Part shown: positions 45,741 through 54,458 of the stretch, piece by piece
Layout of the letters: the number at the start of each line of letters is the position of its first letter
Position numbering within the stretch: position 1 is the stretch's first letter
Assembly (NCBI RefSeq): GCF_000472865.1
Contig: NZ_AXAP01000001.1
Span: 181,461 to 245,460, forward strand
Direction of reading: 5' to 3'
Source of the DNA: Bradyrhizobium elkanii WSM2783
GTDB lineage: Bacteria; Pseudomonadota; Alphaproteobacteria; Rhizobiales; Xanthobacteraceae
DNA: 64,000 nucleotides
Notes under the pieces: generated by a model
Told to the model about the DNA's origin: nothing
Database searches by the model: none
What the model saw: the letters and a program-made list of their open reading frames with translations, nothing else
Made by a program: the position numbers and the translations under genes

Positions 45741-45935
45741 TAGCTCATATCACCTTGATAAGAATAAAATTTTTGGATGACAAATATCCGCGATGCTGAA
45801 ATTTCATCGCGGAGCTGATTACGAATTGGGCGCCCGGCAGGCCCGACCAAACGGGATTGTGTATTTCAATTTTGCTCTATAGATTTGAATGCTGTTAAAG
45901 ATGCGTGGCTCTTCTGACAACTTCCAAGGCAAGGC

Positions 45936-46550
45936 ATGGAGATCAAGCAGAACTTCGTCGTAGCGCAACCTCTCTCCACGGTGTGGACGTTCTTTCACGA
46001 CGTTCCGAGCGTCGCCGCGTGCCTGCCTGGAGCAGAATATCTCGGTACGAAGGACGACGGCTCGATCGGTGGAAAGGTCTCCGCCAAGGTGGGCCCATTC
46101 CAGGCGAGCTTCGAAGGCGAAGCAAAGGTCAAATACGACGAGGAGGCAAAGAAGGTCGCGTTCGAGGGCAAGGGCGTCGACAGGAAAGGCGCCAGTCGCG
46201 GCAAAATGTCGATGTTGTGCACCCTTGCTCCTGAAGGCGACGCCACTCGCGTTGATGTCCTCGCCGACGTCCAGCTCTCCGGAACGATCGCTCAGTTTGG
46301 AAGAACCGGGCTCATCACCGAGATCGCCAATCAGCTCGTCCGTGAATTTGTGAGACATGCCGAGACCGAGCTCGGCGCCAGAAACGCCGCCGCGGCGGCC
46401 GAAGTTGGCAGTCCTCAGGCGGATTCATCGACGGAGTCGGCCCCGCCATTCGCGCCTGGTTCTGGAGCGGTCAAGCCGCTCAACACCACCTCGCTGTTCT
46501 TTGCGGCCCTGAAGGGCTGGCTGAACTCGCTCTTCAAGAAGGCTGCGTAA
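45936..46550 (+). CDS. CoxG/SRPBCC-family protein
   Basis: 204 residues. The N-terminal ~145 match the CoxG-type SRPBCC fold: VAQPLSTVWTFFHDVPSVAACLPGAEY, then GPFQASFEGEAKV and ARGKMSMLCTL-like strands. The C-terminal 60 residues are an A/S/P linker plus a short hydrophobic helix, LFFAALKGWLNSLF, that may anchor it to the membrane. CoxG proteins accompany molybdenum hydroxylases; none is present here, so the role is unclear. It pairs with the cyclase gene 32 bases downstream. Confidence 0.85.
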   Translation: MEIKQNFVVAQPLSTVWTFFHDVPSVAACLPGAEYLGTKDDGSIGGKVSAKVGPFQASFEGEAKVKYDEEAKKVAFEGKGVDRKGASRGKMSMLCTLAPEGDATRVDVLADVQLSGTIAQFGRTGLITEIANQLVREFVRHAETELGARNAAAAAEVGSPQADSSTESAPPFAPGSGAVKPLNTTSLFFAALKGWLNSLFKKAA

Positions 46551-46582
46551 GCCAAACAACCTAAAGCAAAGGAATTCGCGCG

Positions 46583-47473
46583 ATGAAGATCGTCGACTTG
46601 TCTCATCTGATGAATGTGCACACGCCCGGCTGGGTCGGATATGCCGGCAACAAGATGTACTACGCTCAGAATCTGCAGACGATCCACATCGTCGCCCAGC
46701 GGATCGATTCCGCGCTCCATGTCGGAACCCACATCGACGGTGCGATGCACGGTACGGATGGGATGGGCGACATGGCATCCTATCCGCTGGATTTCCTGGT
46801 CGGACCGGGCGCCGTCGTCGATGTGTCCGAGCATATGGAGGATTGGGCCGTCATCACGCCCGAAATGATCGAGAGCGCGCCGGTTGAGGTCAAGGACGGC
46901 GACATCCTTATCATTCACACCGGCTGGCACCGCTATTGGGAAGGCAAGCCGCAGCAGGACCTGGTGAAGTATTTCTGCATGCATCCCGGAGGGAAGCAGG
47001 AGCTTCTCGATTGGATGCTGAAGAAGAAGATCAAATGGTTCGGGATCGATTGCGGTTCCGGCGACCACGCGATGAACACCACGATCAGGCGCATGCGGCC
47101 CGACCTCGCAAAACAGTTCGAGGCCAAGGTCGGAATGAGCTGCGACGAGTTCTTCGGCAAGAACTCGTACACGCACAAGCGTTCGGGGCGAAAAGTCGTG
47201 GAAGACTATTTCCCCTTTCACTCGCAGGCATTTCAGGAAGGACTCATTCACGCCGAGAACGTCGGCGGCGACATCGAGTTGATGCTGAACAAGCGCGCCG
47301 TCATCGGCGCGTTTCCATGGCGCTATGAGGGGCTCGAAGCCTGCCCTTGCCGGATCGTGTGCTTCCAGGACGTGGAGGAGAACGTCGAGGCCGTCGGTGA
47401 CGTGGCGAAGGCGATCTTTGGGCCACGCCAGATTCCATCGGGCATGATGTCGGGCGGCCCGGACGGCCGCTGA
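46583..47473 (+). CDS. Metal-dependent cyclase-family hydrolase (kynurenine-formamidase-like)
   Basis: 296 residues. The family signature HVGTHIDG (HxGTHxD, residues ~46-53) supplies metal ligands. DLSHLMNVHTPGW at the N-terminus and DGDILIIHTGWHRYW in the middle also fit. The family includes kynurenine formamidase and isatin hydrolase and opens or hydrolyses amide and ring substrates. AAAGGAA precedes the ATG. Divergent from the hydantoinase operon, it may act in the same pathway. Confidence 0.88.
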   Translation: MKIVDLSHLMNVHTPGWVGYAGNKMYYAQNLQTIHIVAQRIDSALHVGTHIDGAMHGTDGMGDMASYPLDFLVGPGAVVDVSEHMEDWAVITPEMIESAPVEVKDGDILIIHTGWHRYWEGKPQQDLVKYFCMHPGGKQELLDWMLKKKIKWFGIDCGSGDHAMNTTIRRMRPDLAKQFEAKVGMSCDEFFGKNSYTHKRSGRKVVEDYFPFHSQAFQEGLIHAENVGGDIELMLNKRAVIGAFPWRYEGLEACPCRIVCFQDVEENVEAVGDVAKAIFGPRQIPSGMMSGGPDGR

Positions 47474-47538
47474 CCAGTTGCGCGACAAGTGAGGACGCGG
47501 GACGCGCTATCGCGGATCCCTGCGTCCGGCGGATGTAT

Positions 47539-48198
47539 CTACTTCGAACGTTTGGCCTGCTGGGCGCGCTTGCGATGCGCGGCCTGTTTCGCCCGGTTGC
47601 CGCACGCCGCCATGCTGCACCACCTGCGCGCGCGGCTTCGGGTTCGATCGACGAACAACAGCGTGCAGTCCGGCCCCTCGCACGCCTTCACATAGGTGAA
47701 GTCTTCGCTGCAGACGAGGTCGGCCAGCGATCGCGCCAATGGGAGAAGCAGCGAGTCCGGTGATTGCCAGCGCCGCTCTCGGCGCCAGACGAGGCCGGAC
47801 ACCCCGCCATGGCCATGGTGCCGCTTGTTAGGTCGATCGCGCACCACGACCTGGCCGAACTCGTCGTCGCGCGCCAGCATTTGATTGAGCGGTTCGAGTT
47901 GGCGCAGGGCATTCTGCCCAATGGGCTTACCCATATGTTTGTAGACAAAGGGCTTGAACCAGTCCCGCAGCGCGCGCGCTTGCGCTGCAATGGCGTCCAG
48001 CTCGCCGGGAAGGGCGCTCTTGCGAAAACCGTTCAGCACCTCGTCCGGCACCAATCCGGCCTGTTTCAGCCACGCCAGAAGATCTTCTCCCGACGCCAGC
48101 CACTCGACCGTGACATCCACCGGGACCGCAATGGAGTTCAAGAAGTCCAGCCCCGGGTTGTCAGCGATGAAGATGGGTGGCGGGCGCTTGGTTGTCAC
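47539..48198 (-). CDS. CGNR zinc-finger regulator (ABATE domain)
   Basis: 219 residues. The N-terminal ABATE-like domain starts FIADNPGLDFLNSIAVP. The C-terminal ~45 residues form the CGNR zinc finger with CEGPDCTLLFVDRTRSRARRWCSMAACGNR, the last four being the name-giving motif. A basic tail follows. Such proteins are presumed DNA-binding regulators of stress genes. The start is GTG. It lies 92 bases downstream of the sigma factor gene. Confidence 0.88.
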   Translation of the reverse strand: MTTKRPPPIFIADNPGLDFLNSIAVPVDVTVEWLASGEDLLAWLKQAGLVPDEVLNGFRKSALPGELDAIAAQARALRDWFKPFVYKHMGKPIGQNALRQLEPLNQMLARDDEFGQVVVRDRPNKRHHGHGGVSGLVWRRERRWQSPDSLLLPLARSLADLVCSEDFTYVKACEGPDCTLLFVDRTRSRARRWCSMAACGNRAKQAAHRKRAQQAKRSK

Positions 48199-48290
48199 AG
48201 GAGTCCCAGAGAGACCGGCAACTATCGATAGGCCGGCAAGGCGAAATATAGCCGCTGGTAGCTTGTCTGCAATAACCCGCAGAAAACCAT

Positions 48291-49025
48291 TTAGATGCTG
48301 TTCGCATCTCGCGCGCCGCGGTGTTGCTGGGAATGAGCTGGTGTCGTTGCGGCAACGACGTCGCCGGAGACCAGGGCAGCTAATCTCTTCAGGCCTCGAT
48401 GGATGTTGATCTTGACGAGCGGCGCAGACTGGCCTGTGACGTCGGACGCGCGGACAATGCTGAGGCCGTTGAGCTTCACGAGGCGGATCACGATGGCTTG
48501 CGCGGGCTTCAGCCGGCCAAGCAAATCGTCCAGCGTGGCGGCACTTACCGCGGTCCCCTCGTGGTCCCCGGTCGATATGTCTTCGTCGAGCGGGAGCGCG
48601 GCGAATCGAGACGCGTCACGTATGCGATCGATCCCCTTGTAGCGTGCAATCGCCCTGACCCACGCCCCGAAGGCTCTCGATGGAGCGTAAGTGTGCCGTT
48701 TGGCATGGATCGCGAGAAGCGCATCCTGTCTTGCATCATCTGATACAGGATAGGGAAGCCGCCGTGCATAATAACGACGGAGCCAGACGTCTATTTCGCG
48801 GAGCAACTGCTCGTAGGCCCGGCTGTCACCATCTTGCGCGGCGACCATCAGGCGACCCCATCGCTCGGAACGGCTATCCCAATTCGTGGACTGCAATGCG
48901 TTCTGCGCGGTTCGCGGCGAACGACCTGCGGCGTCGGAGGACAGGAGCTTCTCGGCTGAACTCCGGGCGCTCTGGGTCCAGGTACATGCAGCGCAATCGG
49001 TTCCTTTATCGTGGATGCTGTCCAT
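48291..49025 (-). CDS. ECF-like RNA polymerase sigma factor
   Basis: 244 residues. Region 2 is RAYEQLLREIDVWLRRYYARR...SDDARQDALLAIHAKRHTY; region 4 is LDDLLGRLKPAQAIVIRLVKLNGLSIVRASDVTGQSAPLVKINIHRGLKRL, typical of ECF sigma factors. The N-terminal ~65 residues are extra and include DCAACT. ATG 49025 follows GAGGAG. No anti-sigma gene is adjacent; the next gene downstream encodes the CGNR protein. Confidence 0.82.
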   Translation of the reverse strand: MDSIHDKGTDCAACTWTQSARSSAEKLLSSDAAGRSPRTAQNALQSTNWDSRSERWGRLMVAAQDGDSRAYEQLLREIDVWLRRYYARRLPYPVSDDARQDALLAIHAKRHTYAPSRAFGAWVRAIARYKGIDRIRDASRFAALPLDEDISTGDHEGTAVSAATLDDLLGRLKPAQAIVIRLVKLNGLSIVRASDVTGQSAPLVKINIHRGLKRLAALVSGDVVAATTPAHSQQHRGARDANSI

Positions 49026-49160
49026 TGGAGAGGCTCCTCTCGACGCAAGCAAGAAGGCGCTGGCAAATTTTCCGTCCGCTGTAACCAAAGCCGTTTGTCC
49101 AACGAAAGATGGTCACGTGAGACCGGTCTGAATGGGTTGGAACAGCCATATCAAGAAGAA

Positions 49161-49185
49161 GTGACGTAACCTCCGAGAACGTCAC
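49161..49185. promoter_or_regulatory. Inverted repeat between sigma factor and hydrolase genes
   Basis: GTGACGT and ACGTCAC are perfect inverse complements 11 bases apart, in the 252-base gap between the divergent sigma-factor gene and the hydrolase gene. Position fits an operator controlling one or both. Nothing else was seen in the gap. Confidence 0.35.
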
Positions 49186-49277
49186 AGACAAGTTACTACG
49201 CCTGAGAGCGGGAACTTCATGTGGTCAAGTCGGCGCGGTTGGCATCACCGTGGCCGTTGTCAGGGAGACTCCAGCAG

Positions 49278-50114
49278 ATGATCGACAATACAGACGTCGC
49301 ACGTCGCACCGTGCTTCTAGCAATTACCGCAGCTTCCGGCACTGCACTATCGTTCACCCTGGCGCAGCGCGCCGCCGCCCAACCCGTCGACGATGCCGCA
49401 TCGACCGCTTCCGATCCGTTTGAGACGGCGGAAATCGATACCGGCGAGAACACCATTTTCATCAGGCGTTACGGTAAGGGATCCCCGCTGCTCATGGTGC
49501 ACGGGTTTCCGCGAACCAGCCTGATGTGGCGCTACGTAGCGCCGCAACTGGCGAGCAAGCACACGGTGATCTGCGTCGACCTGCGCGGCTATGGCCGCAG
49601 CGGCGTGCCCGCTTCCGCCGAGGATCATTACCCCTATTCAAAGCGGGCAATGGGGAACGAACTTGTCACGGTGATGGACAAGCTTGGCTTCTCGAAATTC
49701 GATCTCGTCGGACACGACCGTGGTGGCCGCGTTTCCTATCGCCTCACGCTCGATCATCCGGAACGGGTGCGCCGTCTCGCCGTGTTTGACGTCATCCCGA
49801 TCTCGGAAGGATGGGCTCGCGCCAATGCAAAGTTCGCCACGACGTACTGGCCCTGGATTCTTCTGTGCCAGAAGGAGCCGCTTCCGGAAAAATATCTCCT
49901 GGGTGCGCCCGATGCGGTATTCGATAATCCGTTTGGCCAGGGCTCCTTCGGCCCCGATGTCAGGGCGGCGTACATCGAAACCTATCGCGATCCGGCCCGG
50001 GTGCACGCGATCTGCGAGGAGTATCGCGCAGCTGCGTCGCTCGATATCGAGCATGACAAGAAGGACAGGGAAGACGCGCGGCGTATCACCTGTCCGAATG
50101 TAGTAACCGTATAA
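49278..50114 (+). pseudogene. Haloacetate-dehalogenase-like hydrolase, C-terminus missing
   Basis: 278 residues. A twin-arginine-type leader (ARRTVLLAITAASGTALS) precedes an alpha/beta hydrolase whose nucleophile motif HDRGGR (D147) and VSYRLTLDHPERV match fluoroacetate/haloacetate dehalogenases. The frame stops at RRITCPNVVTV, where relatives continue into the next strand, ~60 residues including the catalytic histidine. The stop lies in an inverted repeat (50101-50135). Probably inactive; a sequencing or assembly slip is less likely because no continuation is seen in other frames. Confidence 0.7.
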
Positions 50115-50135
50115 AACGTCGTAAGACGGTTACTA
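50101..50135. repeat. 10-bp inverted repeat at the truncation point
   Basis: TAGTAACCGT and ACGGTTACTA are perfect inverse complements with a 15-base spacer that itself holds CGTC-GTAA-GACG. It includes the stop codon of the truncated hydrolase and ends 28 bases before the next gene's ATG. Confidence 0.6.
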
Positions 50136-50162
50136 TCTCTCGACACGAGACAGGAACTCTTC

Positions 50163-51023
50163 ATGACCAAGGTTCATTACCGGAAGGCAGATGTCGACGG
50201 CTTCAAGGTATTCTACCGCGAGGCTGGGCCGGCCGATGCGACAGCACTGCTGCTGCTTCACGGATTCCCAAGCTCCGGTCATATGTTTCGCGAATTGATC
50301 CCGGCCCTGTCGGATCGCTTTCGCGTCATAGCACCGGACCTGCCCGGCTTCGGCCAATCCGACATGCCGTCTCGCGACAGGTTTTCCTACACGTTCGACC
50401 GATTGGCCGACGTGATCGAACGCTTCACCGAAGTGATCGGGCTCACCCGTTTCGCGATCTATGTGTTCGATTACGGCGCCCCGACGGGCTTTCGACTGGC
50501 TGTTCGCCATCCGGGGCGCATCACGGCAATCATCTCGCAGAACGGCAACGCCTATGAGGAGGGGCTGAGCGAGGGGTGGAATCCGATCCAGGCCTATTGG
50601 CGAGATCCTTCGCAGGCCAATCGCAACGCGCTGCGATCCTTCCTCGCCCCTGAGGCGACGATCTGGCAATATACGCACGGCGTGTCCGATACGACCTCTG
50701 TGTCCCCGGACGGCTATTCACTCGACAACTTCTATTTGGCCCGCGCCGGCGCCGACGAGGTTCAGCTCGACCTATTTGCCGACTACAAGAGCAACGTCGC
50801 GCTCTACCCGGCTTTCCAGGCGTACTTCCGCAAGCACAAGCCGCCGTTCCTGGCGGTCTGGGGCAAGAACGATCCGTTCTTTCTGCTGCCAGGCGCGGAG
50901 GCGTTCAAGCGAGACATTCCGGGCGCGCAAGTCCGTTTCTTCGATACCGGTCATTTTGCACTTGAGACTCACTGCGAAGAAATCGCCGCCGTGATCCGCG
51001 ATTTTCTTTCGCGCTTGAAGTGA
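50163..51023 (+). CDS. Alpha/beta hydrolase, epoxide hydrolase/haloalkane dehalogenase-like
   Basis: 286 residues. LLLLHGFPSSGHMFRELIP gives the oxyanion HGFP motif. The nucleophile is an aspartate in YVFDYGAPTG (~residue 105), as in dehalogenases and epoxide hydrolases, not a serine. The catalytic histidine is in DTGHFALETH near the end. The protein is complete. It follows the truncated paralogue by 48 bases, and both face the + strand. Confidence 0.87.
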   Translation: MTKVHYRKADVDGFKVFYREAGPADATALLLLHGFPSSGHMFRELIPALSDRFRVIAPDLPGFGQSDMPSRDRFSYTFDRLADVIERFTEVIGLTRFAIYVFDYGAPTGFRLAVRHPGRITAIISQNGNAYEEGLSEGWNPIQAYWRDPSQANRNALRSFLAPEATIWQYTHGVSDTTSVSPDGYSLDNFYLARAGADEVQLDLFADYKSNVALYPAFQAYFRKHKPPFLAVWGKNDPFFLLPGAEAFKRDIPGAQVRFFDTGHFALETHCEEIAAVIRDFLSRLK

Positions 51024-51062
51024 AATGTGCGGCCCGAACAGTCTGTTTCGAAGGGTGGTCCG

Positions 51063-52037
51063 ATGCGCGCAATCGTTCTCGAGAAATTTGGCGGCCTCGA
51101 CAGCCTGGTGATCAAGGAGATCCCGGAGCCTGAACCGAAGGCGGGATATGTCGTGATCCAGGTGAAGGCGTTCGGCATCAACCACGCCGAATTGCATATG
51201 CGCAGGGGCGAGTGGGCAGAGGCTGCTCCGGTCAGCGGCATCGAGTGCGTCGGCCTCGTCAAATCCTGTCCCGGCGGCGAGTTTCCGATCGGCGCGAAAG
51301 TCGCCGCGCTGATGGGCGGGCTCGGCCGCACGATCAATGGCAGCTATGCCGAATATACCCGCGCGCCGGTCTCGAATGTCGCGCTGATCGAATCGGATCT
51401 GCCCTGGGCCGAACTCGCCACGATTCCCGAAACCTATGCGACCGCATGGACCTGCCTGTTCCGCAATCTCGAGATCGAGAAGGGGCAATTGCTCGTCATT
51501 CGCGGGGCAACTTCTTCGTTTGGTCAGGCCGCGCTCAAGATGGCCGTCAATGCCGGGGCGCGTGTGATCGCAACGAGCCGCAGCCGCGATCGCTTCGCCA
51601 TGCTCGAAAAGCTGGGCGCCGAGCGCTGCGAAATAGAGCGCCGAGATTTGTCGAAGGTCATCCCCGAGGCAAAGAAGATCGATGCGGTGCTCGACCTCGT
51701 GGGCAATACCGTCATGCTGGATTCTCTCGCCATGCTTCGGCGCGGCGGCCGTTCTTGTCTCGCCGGTTGGCTCGGCGGCCTTGATCCGATCCCCGACTTC
51801 AATCCGCTGCTGCAGATGGCCAGCGGCGTCTATCTGACCTTCTTCGGCAGCTTCGTGTTCGGGACCCCGGGCTTTGCGCTCTCGGACGTGCCACTTCAGC
51901 AGATTGCCGCCGACGCCGCCGCGGGTCGGCTCGACGTGAAGCCCGCCCGGATCTTCCGTTTCGAGGAGATCCGCGAGGCGCATCGCGTCATGGAGGCCAA
52001 CGAGGCCAAAGGAAAATTGGTCGTCGTGCACGCGTGA
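51063..52037 (+). CDS. Zinc-independent MDR oxidoreductase (quinone oxidoreductase-like)
   Basis: 324 residues. The N-terminal GroES-like domain starts AIVLEKFGGLDSLVIKEIPEP. The NADPH-binding part has GATSSFGQAALKMAVNAGARVIATSRS. The structural and catalytic zinc cysteines of classical alcohol dehydrogenases are absent, so a quinone or enone reductase is likely. It lies 39 bases after the hydrolase gene, suggesting one transcript. Confidence 0.87.
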   Translation: MRAIVLEKFGGLDSLVIKEIPEPEPKAGYVVIQVKAFGINHAELHMRRGEWAEAAPVSGIECVGLVKSCPGGEFPIGAKVAALMGGLGRTINGSYAEYTRAPVSNVALIESDLPWAELATIPETYATAWTCLFRNLEIEKGQLLVIRGATSSFGQAALKMAVNAGARVIATSRSRDRFAMLEKLGAERCEIERRDLSKVIPEAKKIDAVLDLVGNTVMLDSLAMLRRGGRSCLAGWLGGLDPIPDFNPLLQMASGVYLTFFGSFVFGTPGFALSDVPLQQIAADAAAGRLDVKPARIFRFEEIREAHRVMEANEAKGKLVVVHA

Positions 52038-52229
52038 GCCCGCGCGCCAGGCTGCATTGGCATTGGCGGTGAGCATCACCTACGACCGCTATGAACGCGG
52101 CCGACCCCCTACACATCGTTGTGAATCAGGGAGCTGTAGGTACCCGTAACGACGGGCGCTGCCCATGCGTACGGGATGTCATGAACTTCAACGCGTCAGT
52201 GCAGTCCGTCAAGGAAAGAGGTGATCTAC

Positions 52230-52736
52230 ATGAAGATGCCCTTCAACATGAAGACGCCATTCCACGTCGCCGAAAAGGGCGACGGGCCTTACGGCCTGCT
52301 GGCTATCCTCCGCTGGGTCATGGTTGTCATCTTCGTGTCGTTCGGCATGCAAAAGTTCACGCCGCAGTCCGCGCAGGGCATTGTTCAATTCATCAGCAAT
52401 AGTCCGTTCATTTCGTGGTTATCGGTGCTGGGTATCCGGGGAGAAGCGTATTTCCTCGGCGTCGTGGAGCTGGGTATTGCCGTGCTTCTTGCGGCAGGCG
52501 CGTTCAGCCCGATCTTGTCGGCGGTCAGTTCGCTGTTAGGCATGATTACGTTCGCCATCACCTGGTCATTCTTCTTCACGACGCCCGGTGTCGTTAAATG
52601 GAGTTGGTCGACCGACCCGATGGCCTGGAACTTGACCGGCCAGTTCATCTTCAAGGACATCGTCCTGCTTTGCGTCTGTGTCGTGTTGTTCCTGGCTTCT
52701 TTGCCGCGATCTTTCATCCGATCACGTCGTATGTGA
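52230..52736 (+). CDS. DUF417 (YkgB-type) membrane protein
   Basis: 168 residues with four hydrophobic spans. The first is RWVMVVIFVSFGMQKFT, and the block NSPFISWLSVLGIRGEAYFLGVVELGIAV is the family core. The function is unknown; relatives occur in redox or chlorine-stress operons. AGGAAAGAGGTGAT before ATG 52230 is a near-ideal ribosome-binding site, so the GTG at 52221 is rejected. Confidence 0.88.
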   Translation: MKMPFNMKTPFHVAEKGDGPYGLLAILRWVMVVIFVSFGMQKFTPQSAQGIVQFISNSPFISWLSVLGIRGEAYFLGVVELGIAVLLAAGAFSPILSAVSSLLGMITFAITWSFFFTTPGVVKWSWSTDPMAWNLTGQFIFKDIVLLCVCVVLFLASLPRSFIRSRRM

Positions 52737-52777
52737 GGGGGGTCCTTCTTCGCCATTGTTGCGGGGTTCTCACTCTC

Positions 52778-52855
52778 CGTCATTGCGAGCAAAGCGAAGC
52801 AATCCATGCTTCCGCAAGTGGCGAAATGGATTGCTTCGCTCCGCTCGCAATGACG
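52778..52855. repeat. Large palindromic repeat, CATTGCGAGC type
   Basis: A 30-base arm starting CGTCATTGCGAGC (52778-52807) is mirrored almost exactly by GGATTGCTTCGCTCCGCTCGCAATGACG (52826-52855), with 18 bases between. This is a widespread REP/BIME-like family of Bradyrhizobium and relatives. Small spurious coding frames across it (CERSEAIH, CFALLAMT) are not genes. Confidence 0.85.
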
Positions 52856-52861
52856 AGAGTT

Positions 52862-52945
52862 GTAGGATGGGTAGAGCGTAGCGAAACCCATCATTCGCGC
52901 GGCTTGCTCCATCGCTATGGTTTCGCCGCGCTCTACCCATCCTAC
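52862..52945. repeat. Large palindromic repeat, GTAGGATGGGTAGAGCG type
   Basis: The left arm GTAGGATGGGTAGAGCG...GCGAAACCCA (52862-52890) is mirrored by TGGTTTCGCCGCGCTCTACCCATCCTAC (52918-52945). It is a second REP-like family lying head to tail with the first, 7 bases away, between two convergent genes. Confidence 0.85.
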
Positions 52946-52949
52946 GGCG

Positions 52950-53804
52950 CTATCGCGAGGATGTCCCCGCTTGCGCCGTCTCTCTCCCGAGCCGCCGCTG
53001 CAGCACTGACCAATACGTCGCCGGGAGCAAGCGTTGCAGCAGGTCCATCAAGCGCGCGTCGCTGCCGATCAGGATGCGCGGCCGGTTGTTCTCGACGCCT
53101 TGGATGATGCTGCGCGCGGCGGCAGTCGGTGTCGTCCTGGCGGCCGCATCGAACCATTCGATCGCCTGCGCGCGGCGCGCATTGTCGGATACGCCGGCGC
53201 CGGTGCGGGAATTACGGACGATGTTGGTCGCGACGCCGCCCGGATGCACCACCGACAGCCGCACCGGGCTGCGTGCGGCGGCAAGCTCATGCCGCAGGCT
53301 TTCGGAGAAGCCGCGCACCGCGAATTTCGAGGCGCAATAGGCGGTCTGGCCGGGCGGTGCGACGATGCCGAAGATCGAGGACACGTTGACGATATGCGCC
53401 TCGCGCTGCCGCGCAAGCTGCGGCAGGAAGGCCCGCGTCGCATGCACCGTGCCCCAGAAGTTGGTGTTGAACAGCCACTCCATCTGCGCCTGCTCGATCT
53501 CGTGGAACTGGCCGAGCAGGGTGACCCCGGCATTGTTGATGAGGATGTTGAGGGACGGGTGCGCGCTGGTTGCGGCCTCCGCGAAGCCCGCGATTTGATC
53601 GGTTTCGCCGACGTCGACGCGATGCACCGTGACTTTCGGCGCGCCTGCTTTTGCAACCTCGGCGGCCACCGCAGCAAGGCCGGCCTCGTCGCGGTCGGCC
53701 AGCGCGAGATCGGCGCCGCGTGCGGCAAGCTCGAGCGCGAGCGCCCGGCCGATGCCGCTGGCGGCTCCCGTCAGGGCCACCGCGCTTGCCGAGATCGTAG
53801 TCAT
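52950..53804 (-). CDS. Short-chain dehydrogenase/reductase
   Basis: 284 residues. The cofactor motif is TGAASGIGRALALELA (~12-27), then NNAGV (~91). The active site is S in NVSSIFG (~140) with YCASK (~155-159). The C-terminal 60 residues (LMDLLQRLLPATYWSVLQRRLG) resemble the tail of SDRs acting on lipophilic substrates. GGGAGCTGATCGC precedes ATG 53804. Confidence 0.88.
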   Translation of the reverse strand: MTTISASAVALTGAASGIGRALALELAARGADLALADRDEAGLAAVAAEVAKAGAPKVTVHRVDVGETDQIAGFAEAATSAHPSLNILINNAGVTLLGQFHEIEQAQMEWLFNTNFWGTVHATRAFLPQLARQREAHIVNVSSIFGIVAPPGQTAYCASKFAVRGFSESLRHELAAARSPVRLSVVHPGGVATNIVRNSRTGAGVSDNARRAQAIEWFDAAARTTPTAAARSIIQGVENNRPRILIGSDARLMDLLQRLLPATYWSVLQRRLGRETAQAGTSSR

Positions 53805-53930
53805 GCGATCAGCTCCCAAAGAGGAAGGGGAACCATCTGTAGCACAGGGTTCCGCAAGTTTTTCAAATTCGAACTGAACCAGATCGCGGTGCAGGTTTTA
53901 ACTTGCTTTAACTCCACGAACGGAGGCGCC

Positions 53931-54320
53931 ATGGAACAGGCAAGAACGCCTCGCGCGAGAGCGCTCATCGTCGAAGACGACCCGATGCAGCGGCAGATGA
54001 TCGGGCTCTTGCTGGAAGAGAGTGATTTCGACGTGATCGAATGCGCCAGCGCCGAAGCCGCGGAGGTGGTTTTGCAGCGCGACGGCGAGGATATCGATCT
54101 GATGATGACCGACGTCGAGCTCGCCGGCTACAAGGACGGCGTCGAGCTCGCTCACATCGCCAAGCGCCGCAATCCGGCCCTCGGCGTTATCGTCACCTCG
54201 GGCAAGCCGCTGAGGCGGCAGCTGCCCGATGGCGCCAAATTCTGGTCGAAGCCCTGGGCACCGCTGGATGTGATCCGCGAGGCGGAGCGGACGGTGCTGG
54301 CGCGGGATGGAGCGCGTTAG
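53931..54320 (+). CDS. Single-domain response regulator
   Basis: 129 residues, a receiver domain only. It has the acidic pocket E15-D16-D17 in LIVEDDPM, the phospho-aspartate D61 in MMTDVEL, a T/S in IVTSGKP and the lysine in WSKPW. GGAGG sits before ATG 53931; the open frame extends upstream but is not the gene. No partner kinase is adjacent. Confidence 0.9.
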   Translation: MEQARTPRARALIVEDDPMQRQMIGLLLEESDFDVIECASAEAAEVVLQRDGEDIDLMMTDVELAGYKDGVELAHIAKRRNPALGVIVTSGKPLRRQLPDGAKFWSKPWAPLDVIREAERTVLARDGAR

Positions 54321-54371
54321 GGCATAATCCCATGCGCGTTGTGGGCTTCCGATCGGTGGGCGCAAAATCAA

Positions 54372-54452
54372 ACGGCGGGCCGCAAGCCCGCCGGTTTGAC
54401 CAACTCCGGTTGAGCGCCCGGGCGGGGCGAGCGCGCGCCGCCGCCCGGGCTG
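54372..54452 (-). terminator. Hairpins downstream of the lysine-rich micro-gene
   Basis: Two GC-rich inverted repeats are present. GCCCGGGCGG/CCGCCCGGGC lies near 54415-54451, directly after the micro-gene stop. CAAACGGCGGGC/GCCCGCCGGTTTG lies at ~54372-54397, close to the response-regulator end. Either or both probably terminate transcription from the two convergent genes. Confidence 0.55.
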
Positions 54453-54458
54453 AAACAG

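Noticed and set aside
52385..52912. 175-residue - strand frame over the palindromic repeats
   Set aside because: Peptides such as CERSEAIH and DCFALLAMT are translations of the REP-like repeat; the rest is antisense to the DUF417 gene.
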